Assembly: GCA_003486645.1 (NCBI GenBank) | Contig: DNGI01000047.1 | Location: 64,654 to 70,612 of the forward strand | Origin: Cyanobacteria bacterium UBA11370 | Lineage (GTDB): Bacteria > Cyanobacteriota > Cyanobacteriia > Cyanobacteriales > Coleofasciculaceae | Length of the DNA: 5,959 nt | Direction of reading: 5' to 3' | Shown: piece by piece, positions 1-5,900 of the stretch | Numbering within the stretch: position 1 is the stretch's first letter | How the letters are laid out: every line of letters starts with the position of its first letter | Notes under the pieces: model-generated | The model's database searches: none | What the model was told of the DNA's origin: nothing | What the model saw: the letters and a program-made list of their open reading frames with translations, nothing else | Translations under genes and position numbers: made by a program

Positions 1-21
1 TGTTGGTTGTTGGTTGTTAGT
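1..21. repeat. Heptamer tandem repeat (TGTTGGT)3
   Basis: TGTTGGT occurs at 1-7 and 8-14, with a one-base variant TGTTAGT at 15-21. The array may continue beyond the window. It lies downstream of the last gene and is of the short intergenic type seen in cyanobacteria. Confidence 0.75.
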
Positions 22-61
22 TTTTACTTGTTAGCTAAGTGTTCATTATTAACAGATAACC

Positions 62-90
62 CATCCGTTACATCCGTTACCACATCCGTT
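62..90. repeat. Nine-base tandem repeat (CATCCGTTA)
   Basis: CATCCGTTA occurs at 62-70 and 71-79, and CATCCGTT again at 83-90 after a 3-base insertion. It lies 20-50 bases beyond the stop of the KAS III-carrier gene. I see no stem-loop with a T-run in 1-111, so no intrinsic terminator can be called for the operon. Confidence 0.75.
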
Positions 91-111
91 GCCACCACTG
101 GTTTACTTTAA

Positions 112-1635
112 CTAAAAACTCAACTTCTCCCTTTCCTCCCCTTTACTACTATCACTAATACCAACTAATTCTGATGAAATTAGAGTCGTTAAAACTAATT
201 GATTAACAATAAATTCAGCAACTTGACCTATAGTTGTGTCACCCAATAACCTATCCATAGGCACTTGCACCTGAAAATCTGTTTCAATTCGACTTCTGAG
301 TACGAGAACTGCTAAGGAATCCAAAAATGAGGAAATAGACTGCTGAAAATTAATCTGATCTGACGTAAGTTGTAGAGAGTTAACTAAATAATCCAGAAGA
401 TAATTTTCTATTAATTCTAACCGTTTATCAGGTTCAGCAGTAAGAATTTTTTCTCGTGATAAATCACTATTTTGAACAGCAATAGAAGCTTCTCCTAACA
501 AATAATCTTTTCCCACTACATGAATCTTCTCTTCCTCTTGAGTCACCCGAATTGGAGGCGCAGGAACTGAACCTAAAGCCACATCTCCCCACCGCATTAC
601 CATAGCTGCTGCCGTAGCTGCTGCACCATTACTGTAAACAAGAACTAGGTCATTTTCACGAATTTTACCTGCTTGGGCAGCGTGGTATAAATTAGCAAGA
701 GGAAATACGGGACCAATGTTGGCATATCGAGGGTAAAGATTAATAGTATGCTCCGGATTAATACCTAATGCTCTTGCACAAACACTGGCATACCAAGCTG
801 TTGGAGTATTGAAGGCAAAAAAGTTAATTTGATCGAGAGTAATACCCGCAGCAGCAACAGCACCTTCGCAGCAGGTACGAACAAAATCTACCGCAGTTTC
901 AGCCAGCATACTTGCATTTTCACCTGTCCGAGTACGCATCTGAGGTTTGCCTTCTGCATCTGTTACTAGTTCATGGGAATACGCACCGCAGGTTGCAGCA
1001 GTATGAACAATTTTAGTGCCAATAATTCCTTGATTTGGTTTTAGCAAATCAACGATAAATGCTCCAGCACCATCACCCATTGACCAGGAAAGTGTATCAT
1101 TTTCATCGACAACGTTAGACCCGATATGGGAGACAATAACCAGCACGTTGCGATACTCTCCAGTTTGGATTAATGCACGGGCATTCTGAAGGGCAATTAA
1201 GGCACTTGAACAGGTAGATTCGAGGTTCCAGGCGGGACAGTGCAGATTTAGTTTATTAGCAAGATAGGTGGCATTCCCCAATCCAATTTGTTCGGGAAAG
1301 AGGGAAGTAACAATGACAAGTTCGACTTCTTCAGCAGAAACTTGGGCGGCATCTAGCGCATTTTTAGCGGCTTGATATTCTAGGGTTAGTGATGATTCCT
1401 TAGCAGCTAATACTCGCCGTTCAATACTACCTCGAAAGGGATCGGGTAGGTATCGGGCTACGGCTTGTGACCAGATATTTTCTTCAGTGTTATCCGTATA
1501 TTCTGATAGTTTAATTCGTCTTGGTTTATTGTCAGAAACTAAGTTAGGAAACTTCTTTTGCCAGTAATCATTAGTGCAGATAACACTAGGAAAGCTGAGT
1601 GCAAGTGCGCGAATACCGATTGGATAATTTGTCAT
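112..1635 (-). CDS. KAS III-like acyltransferase/ketosynthase fused to a C-terminal carrier protein domain
   Basis: This 507-residue protein has two parts. Residues 1 to about 350 are a thiolase-fold KAS III (FabH-like) enzyme, with the nucleophile Cys142 in ESTCSSAL, the GDGAGA motif at 187-192 and Asn306 in YANIGP. Residues about 403-485 are a carrier domain with the phosphopantetheine site Ser440 in FLDSLAVL, followed by a PKS/NRPS-type helix. A linker of about 50 residues joins them. In E. coli FabH the triad is Cys112-His244-Asn274. Here the position 30 residues before Asn306, where His is expected, is Asn276 (FAFNTPT). The family either condenses a Cys-bound acyl group with malonyl-ACP or, in acyltransferase members, passes it to another acceptor. 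The missing His favours the latter, as an inference. A single FabH is about 320 residues, so the length is explained by the fusion. It is the last gene of the operon, and the substrate is probably the aryl acyl group made by the upstream genes. The ATG at 1635 is the only reasonable start. Confidence 0.9.
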   Translation of the reverse strand: MTNYPIGIRALALSFPSVICTNDYWQKKFPNLVSDNKPRRIKLSEYTDNTEENIWSQAVARYLPDPFRGSIERRVLAAKESSLTLEYQAAKNALDAAQVSAEEVELVIVTSLFPEQIGLGNATYLANKLNLHCPAWNLESTCSSALIALQNARALIQTGEYRNVLVIVSHIGSNVVDENDTLSWSMGDGAGAFIVDLLKPNQGIIGTKIVHTAATCGAYSHELVTDAEGKPQMRTRTGENASMLAETAVDFVRTCCEGAVAAAGITLDQINFFAFNTPTAWYASVCARALGINPEHTINLYPRYANIGPVFPLANLYHAAQAGKIRENDLVLVYSNGAAATAAAMVMRWGDVALGSVPAPPIRVTQEEEKIHVVGKDYLLGEASIAVQNSDLSREKILTAEPDKRLELIENYLLDYLVNSLQLTSDQINFQQSISSFLDSLAVLVLRSRIETDFQVQVPMDRLLGDTTIGQVAEFIVNQLVLTTLISSELVGISDSSKGEEREKLSF

Positions 1636-1650
1636 AAACTGATTTTTAAA

Positions 1651-1655
1651 CTCCT
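1651..1655 (-). promoter_or_regulatory. Distant Shine-Dalgarno candidate for the KAS III-carrier gene
   Basis: AGGAG on the minus strand is a strong ribosome-binding core, but it lies 15 bases before the ATG at 1635, longer than the usual 5-9. No in-frame ATG, GTG or TTG lies between it and the ATG, so it does not define another start. It may be suboptimal or unused. The 112-bp gap it sits in is AT-rich and holds no convincing promoter or terminator. Confidence 0.4.
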
Positions 1656-1747
1656 AATTGATGATTTTTATTGATTGAATTGGCAAGGATAGGAAGTTAG
1701 TTTTTATTGGGTATTGTGGACGTTGGTATCAATTTTGAATTATTCAG

Positions 1748-2158
1748 TCATTCTAAATTTGCACCAACGGCGATCGCACTGGCGGCGGCATACAATGATG
1801 TATGACTAATGCTGAGTAACCACTTTGTAATACCGAGTTCTTGTGCAATTTCTTTACATTTGCCATACAGCACCACCGAGGGTTCACCTGTTGATAACCG
1901 TTGAATTTCTATATCAAGTTTAAAAATGTCTTGATTGGGTCTTATCTCAAGGGCTTTTAGTACAGCTTCTTTAGCAGCAAAACGCCCCGCGAGATATTGA
2001 ATACGGTTAGCTCCCAACTCAGATATATGGCGTTCTATTAGGGTGAAATACTTCATTTCAAAATGTTTCCCTGATTGGTCTATAAAGTCTTGAATACGCT
2101 TGGTTTCAACAATATCAATTCCATGACCAATAATTGTTAATTCTGCTAATTCAATCAT
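1748..2158 (-). CDS. AcpS-type holo-ACP synthase / 4'-phosphopantetheinyl transferase (canonical copy)
   Basis: This 136-residue protein transfers the phosphopantetheine arm of CoA to a serine of a carrier protein, turning apo- into holo-carrier in the cytoplasm. It shows the whole AcpS signature: GHGIDIVE with metal-binding Asp15, GRFAAKEAVLKAL with Glu64 and Lys68 at the family's E-x3-K spacing, a G-x-P-x-V-x-L segment at 91-97, and the C-terminal W-x2-SISH motif with His119. The length is normal for AcpS (about 120-140). It begins 3 bases after the salicylate synthase stop, so translation is probably coupled; AGGGA lies directly against the ATG, too close to be a normal ribosome site. Its likely target is the carrier domain (Ser440) of the next gene, though it could also serve the free ACP. 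It may instead be the genome's general fatty-acid AcpS; the position inside a biosynthetic operon argues for a dedicated role. Confidence 0.92.
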   Translation of the reverse strand: MIELAELTIIGHGIDIVETKRIQDFIDQSGKHFEMKYFTLIERHISELGANRIQYLAGRFAAKEAVLKALEIRPNQDIFKLDIEIQRLSTGEPSVVLYGKCKEIAQELGITKWLLSISHTSLYAAASAIAVGANLE

Positions 2159-2161
2159 TCC

Positions 2162-3490
2162 CTAGGCAACAGATTTCAAAACTAAATTAGTAAGCATGGT
2201 GTTCATCTTATTCACTGATTCCATATACTCGTTTTGTGGTACTGATTCGGCGACAATACCTGCTCCCGCATTTAAATGAATACAGTTACCGTATTGGTAA
2301 ACAGAACGAATTGCGATCGCTAAATCTGCCATACCCCTACTATTCACCCAACCAATACCCCCCGCGTAAATTCCTCTGGGTTCATCTTCCAATTGGTCAA
2401 TCCATGTGAGGGCTTTTTTCTTACTAATCCCAGAAACGGTAATACCGGGAAACAGTACTTTCATCCCATCCCATAGGGTATTTCCTGGTTTTAATTGACC
2501 ACCGACGCGAGAGGATAAATGTTGTACACACCGATATTTTTTGACTTCCATAAAATTAAAAACTTGGATAGTTCCTGGTAAACAAAGCGAAGCTATTTCA
2601 TTTTGTGCTAACCATACCGATAGTGAGTGTTCTTTCACCTCTTTTGCATCAGTGTACAGTTCATCATTGAGATGGCTATCCGCTTCTATAGTTTCACCAC
2701 GGGGTCGAGTTCCTGCTAAAGGATTGGTCACAACAAATTCATTTTCATCGACTTCCATGAGAATTTCAGGACTAAAACCAACGGCACGGATATCGCCAAT
2801 ATTCAAACAATAAGAACGTGCTGCATTGTTAGCTTTTGAGCCAACACAATACGTTCCGATAATATCTAAATCGCCATTAATTTTTAGCGAACGGGAAAGA
2901 ATCGCTTTATGTAATTTCGAGGTTTTAATAGCTTCAATTAAATCCTCAATGCGGTTTTGGAAAATTTGGCGATCGCTAAAATCTGCCACTAGAGATACAG
3001 GCACATAATCCGGAAGCTCACTTTCAATAAATAAGCATTTTAAAACCTGTTCTAATGAGTGAATGCTTCTGACGTAAACTCCATCTTTAGTAAAGCGGAG
3101 TTCGGTTTCCGGAATCAAGAAATAGAGAAGGTCTTGCTGAATAGCTTTAGAATAAGATGAATAGAATCGAGCGACATCAAACGCTACATAACCATAAGCC
3201 GTCCAATTTTTAATCGGCAAAGACGCTAAAAATTTTTCTACTTGTTTAAACGGATCAATAGCAGGTTCAGAGTAAGACTTGCCAACTCCATCTATCGAGA
3301 TAAAATTCTGACTGACTGAAACCTTCGCTAACTCATTCCCCGCCAGTCGAACTTCATTTTTGCTTTCATACAAAACATAATTAGAAACAATTCCCGCTTT
3401 AATGAGATTCTGCAAGACGCTAATCGGTTCCCTTGGTACGGGAACAAATGTTTCACAATACTCAATTGCTGTCTTTAACTCTGTCACCAT
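2162..3490 (-). CDS. Salicylate synthase (chorismate-utilising enzyme, MbtI/Irp9/YbtS type)
   Basis: This 442-residue enzyme belongs to the chorismate-binding family. The salicylate synthase branch converts chorismate through isochorismate to salicylate and pyruvate, with Mg2+. Against MbtI of Mycobacterium tuberculosis, as I recall its numbering, the active-site residues fall at a constant offset of -10: general base Lys195 (LHKAILSR), general acid Glu242 (FSPEIL), LAGTR at 258-262, metal and ligand residues Glu284 and Glu287 (KEVKEH), Thr351 (FPGITVSGI), Tyr375, Arg395, Glu421, Glu424 and Lys428. The Lys195 base separates it from anthranilate and aminodeoxychorismate synthases, and Ala259 in LAGTR also excludes the latter. 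QHLSSRVGG and the GISK segment match the salicylate branch better than plain isochorismate synthases such as EntC. No separate pyruvate lyase is seen nearby, consistent with a bifunctional enzyme. It starts 27 bases after the ligase. Another chorismate-derived hydroxybenzoate cannot be excluded. Confidence 0.87.
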   Translation of the reverse strand: MVTELKTAIEYCETFVPVPREPISVLQNLIKAGIVSNYVLYESKNEVRLAGNELAKVSVSQNFISIDGVGKSYSEPAIDPFKQVEKFLASLPIKNWTAYGYVAFDVARFYSSYSKAIQQDLLYFLIPETELRFTKDGVYVRSIHSLEQVLKCLFIESELPDYVPVSLVADFSDRQIFQNRIEDLIEAIKTSKLHKAILSRSLKINGDLDIIGTYCVGSKANNAARSYCLNIGDIRAVGFSPEILMEVDENEFVVTNPLAGTRPRGETIEADSHLNDELYTDAKEVKEHSLSVWLAQNEIASLCLPGTIQVFNFMEVKKYRCVQHLSSRVGGQLKPGNTLWDGMKVLFPGITVSGISKKKALTWIDQLEDEPRGIYAGGIGWVNSRGMADLAIAIRSVYQYGNCIHLNAGAGIVAESVPQNEYMESVNKMNTMLTNLVLKSVA

Positions 3491-3497
3491 TAATTTT

Positions 3498-3502
3498 TCC
3501 TT
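3498..3502 (-). promoter_or_regulatory. Shine-Dalgarno site of the salicylate synthase gene
   Basis: AAGGA on the minus strand sits 7 bases before the ATG at 3490, inside the 27-base gap after the ligase stop. It is the best-placed ribosome-binding site in the window and fixes this start. Confidence 0.6.
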
Positions 3503-3517
3503 ATTACTGACTTTACA

Positions 3518-5077
3518 TCAAATTGTTTTGGCAACTAGCTGTTGATTGATTTCTAATGATTTGCGATGAATCTTTCCCGTAGAGGTGCGCGGTAACTTTT
3601 CCAAAAAACGAATAATTTTCGGAGCTTTAAAATGAGGTAATCGCTGTTTAGTAAATTTACGAATACTCTCTTCTAATTCAGGCGACGGTTCTTGTCCTGG
3701 CTTGAGACTGACATAGGCAATAACCTGATTTAACTGTTCACCTTGATTTGATTCTGAAATTACTGCCGCCTCCAAAACTTGGGGATGTTGGTGTAAAATT
3801 TCCTCAATTTCTAACGGTGATACCCACTGACCATTCACCTTAAAAAGGTCATCCTTACGTCCCCTAAACCAGAAATAGCCATCAGTATCGCATAAATATT
3901 TATCCCCCGTTCGCATGGCATTTCCGTAAATAACATTTCGCGTCTCCTGGAGTCGATTCCAGTACCCCAGCATTAGGCTTTCTCCACTTACTTGTAAGTC
4001 ACCAATTTCGCCAGGAGGACAAGGTAAACCATTTTCATCAATAATTTGGATATCGTAACCAGGGACAGGAAACCCTGAACTACCAGGTTTACATTCTCCT
4101 AATCGATTTGAGAGAAAAATATGCAAAAATTCGGTAGTTCCAATTCCTTCACAAATGTCCTGATTATAGGTTTCTCGCCACTTATTCCAGATCGTTTTGG
4201 GTAATTGTTCGGCGGCGGATACGCATAAGCGTAACGAGGAAGTATCTAGAGGAGCAATATCGTGTACAGCAAGAATATTGGCATAAATGCTAGGGATTCC
4301 AAACAGAATTGTGGGTTGGTAGCGATGGATATCTGTAATAATATCAAAGGCGTTATTCGCATCAGATAAAATAGCCGCTGCACCAACTGCCATTGGCATA
4401 TATAAGGTATTTCCTAAACCATAAGCAAATGGCATTTTAGCCACTGAATAAGTGATATCATTGCTATGCAAACCTAACGTAGCTTTCCCGTAGTTTCCGG
4501 CACAAATCACCATATTTTGATGGAGGTGAATTGCACCTTTGGGTCGTCCTGTACTGCCAGATGTGTAAAGCCAAAAGGCGGTTTCGTCACGAGAGGTTTC
4601 AGCACAAGGGAATTGTTCGTCTTGCTGGGTAATTAAAGATAGAAATGAGGTTTCTCCATCTGTTAGGAGAATATGATCTAAGAATTCAGATTGAATAGGA
4701 GTCAGTTTTTCTTGCCATGCCTGAGTTGTTAGCAAAACCTTAGCGCGTGAATCATTCAGGATGTACTGAATATCATCCAGGGTACAAGCTGTATTAATCG
4801 GAACTGGCACAGCACCTAACCAAATAGTTCCCCAGAAAGCAAATACAAACTCTGGCGTATCTGGTAATAGAATAGCTAGCCGATTTTCTCGTTCTAAACC
4901 CAGTTCAGATAGTAATCTAGCGGTGCATCGGACAAAGCGGTTTACTTGGCTGTACGTGTATGTTTCATCTTGATAGTAAAAGGCAATTTTTTCGCTACGT
5001 CCCGGTACTAGGTTCTTTTCTAAGAAGTACGCAGCGACGTTAAATATACTAGGCAACTGTTGAGAAATACTGTCCAT
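3518..5077 (-). CDS. Aryl acid adenylating enzyme, benzoate-CoA ligase family
   Basis: This 519-residue adenylate-forming (ANL) enzyme activates a carboxylic acid with ATP and passes the acyl-AMP to CoA or a carrier thiol. Visible motifs are the P-loop YTSGSTGRPKG (171-181), the A5 region GIGTTEFLHIF (311-321), TGD with Asp392, the hinge GRKDDLFKVNG (406-416) and the C-terminal catalytic Lys502 in STGKIHRKS. The PGRSEKIAFYY opening, FAYGLGNTLYMP (217-228) and EFLHIFLSNR (316-325) resemble benzoate- and 4-hydroxybenzoate-CoA ligases, not the salicylate/2,3-dihydroxybenzoate-AMP ligases of siderophore pathways (DhbE, MbtA type). The next gene makes the probable substrate, salicylate, so it is likely a salicylate (or other hydroxybenzoate) ligase; whether CoA or the upstream ACP is the acceptor cannot be read from sequence. 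The ATG at 5077 has only a weak GGA upstream and is almost touched by a heptamer array. Family assignment is firm; the substrate is inferred. Confidence 0.9.
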   Translation of the reverse strand: MDSISQQLPSIFNVAAYFLEKNLVPGRSEKIAFYYQDETYTYSQVNRFVRCTARLLSELGLERENRLAILLPDTPEFVFAFWGTIWLGAVPVPINTACTLDDIQYILNDSRAKVLLTTQAWQEKLTPIQSEFLDHILLTDGETSFLSLITQQDEQFPCAETSRDETAFWLYTSGSTGRPKGAIHLHQNMVICAGNYGKATLGLHSNDITYSVAKMPFAYGLGNTLYMPMAVGAAAILSDANNAFDIITDIHRYQPTILFGIPSIYANILAVHDIAPLDTSSLRLCVSAAEQLPKTIWNKWRETYNQDICEGIGTTEFLHIFLSNRLGECKPGSSGFPVPGYDIQIIDENGLPCPPGEIGDLQVSGESLMLGYWNRLQETRNVIYGNAMRTGDKYLCDTDGYFWFRGRKDDLFKVNGQWVSPLEIEEILHQHPQVLEAAVISESNQGEQLNQVIAYVSLKPGQEPSPELEESIRKFTKQRLPHFKAPKIIRFLEKLPRTSTGKIHRKSLEINQQLVAKTI

Positions 5078-5082
5078 GTTCC

Positions 5083-5123
5083 GATTTTGGATTTTGGATT
5101 TTGGATTTTGGATTTTGGATTTT
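5083..5123. repeat. Heptamer tandem array (GATTTTG)n next to a start codon
   Basis: Five perfect head-to-tail GATTTTG copies (5083-5117) are followed by a sixth, partial copy (5118-5123). On the minus strand it reads CAAAATC repeated, ending 5 bases (GGAAC) before the ATG of the ligase gene. It resembles the short tandemly repeated sequences common between genes of filamentous cyanobacteria. It covers the region where the ligase's ribosome-binding site and untranslated leader would lie. Confidence 0.92.
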
Positions 5124-5176
5124 ATAAGCTATTCCACATCTAGGAAAGCCATATCAGTATTCTTAAAACTCTTGTG

Positions 5177-5197
5177 GGATGGGCATCTTGCCTGTCC
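5177..5197. repeat. Palindromic intergenic repeat (hairpin)
   Basis: GGATGGGC (5177-5184) and GCCTGTCC (5190-5197) flank the 5-base loop ATCTT. Read as plus-strand RNA all eight positions can pair, two of them as G-U; in minus-strand RNA, the direction of the genes, those two become A-C mismatches. No T-run follows on either strand, so it is not a normal intrinsic terminator. It looks like a decayed copy of a palindromic element (GTGGGA-x-GGGCATCTTGCC) that I associate with intergenic regions of filamentous cyanobacteria; that recognition is from memory. Confidence 0.5.
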
Positions 5198-5200
5198 AAA

Positions 5201-5214
5201 CTCAAAACTCAAAA
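5201..5214. repeat. Short heptamer tandem repeat (CTCAAAA)2
   Basis: Two perfect CTCAAAA copies, with partial copies on both sides (CAAA before, CT after), lie directly beside the palindromic element. Together with the GATTTTG array this makes most of the 151-base gap between the transferase and ligase genes repetitive. I see no clear promoter there; TATAAA at 5121-5126 (minus strand) lacks a matching -35 element. Confidence 0.6.
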
Positions 5215-5228
5215 CTATCCCCACACAA

Positions 5229-5624
5229 TTATTGAGCAATTACGTGAACAAACACATGATTATCCCAACACCACCACGTCGCTAACCATTCTTGTACCCC
5301 ACGTTTTTTGGCTTGAATTTTGGCTTTCCCATGTAGATGAATTATCAACTGATTTTGGATCAGTTTTGCTTCAATTTCAGTCCAATCAATTCCTACTAAT
5401 CCAGTCCCTAACGCTTTTCCTACGGCTTCTTTGGTAGCAAAGCAGATGGCATAAGATTGGTACGGATTACTATCAGATTCACATCGATCTATCTCACCAG
5501 GAGTAAATAATAAAGTTAAGGTTTTGTGATCGCACGGTTTCACTAAACGGGTAATGTTTGAAATCGGTGCGATATCAATCCCGATCGCTTTTATCCCCAC
5601 TCTCCATTCCGGTTGGAAACGCAT
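5229..5624 (-). CDS. Divergent AcpS-type 4'-phosphopantetheinyl transferase
   Basis: This protein of about 131 residues is a second AcpS-family enzyme, expected to attach phosphopantetheine to a carrier serine. It keeps the metal-binding Asp in AIGIDIAPI (Asp17 from this start) and FATKEAVGKALGTG with Glu66 and Lys70, followed by GIDWTEIEA as in AcpS. Unlike its paralogue at 1748-2158, it lacks the C-terminal W-x2-S-x-SH motif: the matching stretch reads WLATWWCWDNHVFVHVIAQ, tryptophan-rich and without the His. The start is uncertain. ATG 5624 is the only ATG. GTG 5600 would give 123 residues with the catalytic residues at 9, 58 and 62, as in E. coli AcpS, but GGAG lies only 1 base before it. 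GTG 5663 is a longer, less likely option. Any of these overlaps the 3' end of the ACP gene (by 50 bases from 5624), suggesting coupled translation and that this ACP is its partner. Confidence 0.82.
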   Translation of the reverse strand: MRFQPEWRVGIKAIGIDIAPISNITRLVKPCDHKTLTLLFTPGEIDRCESDSNPYQSYAICFATKEAVGKALGTGLVGIDWTEIEAKLIQNQLIIHLHGKAKIQAKKRGVQEWLATWWCWDNHVFVHVIAQ

Positions 5625-5892
5625 CTTCAGAACTAGCAAGCATCGCCGCTTCGACTTGATCACAAACTTGCGTCAATGTCATATCTTGGCGACTTTCAAG
5701 TTTTACGCGAACCCCAAGCTGGCGTTTCAACCCTAATGCAACTTCTACGATTTCCGTTGAATCAAGCTGTAAGTCTTGGCGTAGTCGAGTGTCTTGATTA
5801 AGTAATGCTTCCGGGATACCGAGATTAGTCAGTATGCTCTTCAGAGTATCCATTGCTTTTTGGAAATGGGGAGTGGATGGGGAGATTTTCAT
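5575..5892 (-). CDS. Free-standing acyl carrier protein
   Basis: This 105-residue carrier protein holds an acyl group as a thioester on a phosphopantetheine arm. The attachment site is Ser45 in LDSTEIVEVALGLKRQLG, with the helix II pattern of type II carriers; DST replaces the DSL of fatty-acid ACP, which suggests a specialised carrier. The carrier fold ends near residue 85; the last 20 residues are an acidic, polar tail whose codons overlap the start of the transferase gene. ATG 5892 has no strong ribosome site; an internal ATG at 5853 (Met14, MDTLKSIL) would still give a complete carrier domain and cannot be excluded. It is the first complete gene of the operon, next to a transferase and upstream of an aryl-acid ligase, so it probably carries an aryl group or an intermediate built from it. 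It could instead supply malonyl units to the KAS III-like enzyme. Confidence 0.88.
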   Translation of the reverse strand: MKISPSTPHFQKAMDTLKSILTNLGIPEALLNQDTRLRQDLQLDSTEIVEVALGLKRQLGVRVKLESRQDMTLTQVCDQVEAAMLASSEDAFPTGMESGDKSDRD

Positions 5893-5900
5893 CAGGCTTA

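Noticed and set aside
1..111. 3' end of a plus-strand gene (open from the window edge to TAA at 109-111, ending SVATTGLL)
   Set aside because: The translation only reflects the tandem repeats at 1-21 and 62-90 and is low in complexity; nothing else supports a gene.
2541..3008. Two plus-strand open frames (2541-2813 and 2826-3008)
   Set aside because: They lie opposite the salicylate synthase gene, which is strongly supported by family motifs; the translations show no recognisable domain.
2162..3490. Anthranilate, aminodeoxychorismate or menaquinone isochorismate synthase
   Set aside because: The general-base Lys195 argues against the first two; the constant -10 offset to MbtI active-site residues and the C-terminal motifs fit salicylate synthase better than MenF/EntC, though this rests on recalled alignments.
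5083..5123. CRISPR array
   Set aside because: The repeats are 7 bases long, directly adjoining and without spacers; they are simple tandem repeats.
5177..5197. Intrinsic terminator
   Set aside because: No T-run follows the stem on either strand, and in the direction of the genes two of the stem pairs are A-C mismatches.
5076..5437. Plus-strand open frames across the repeat region and the transferase gene
   Set aside because: The translation FWILDFGFWILDF is just the GATTTTG heptamer read in frame, and the rest lies antisense to a supported gene.
5229..5663. GTG at 5663 as the start of the divergent transferase
   Set aside because: It adds a basic N-terminal extension not typical of AcpS and increases the overlap with the ACP gene to 89 bases; ATG 5624 or GTG 5600 fit the family better.
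5554..5736. Plus-strand open frame opposite the ACP/transferase overlap
   Set aside because: Antisense to two supported genes, with no ribosome site or family resemblance.
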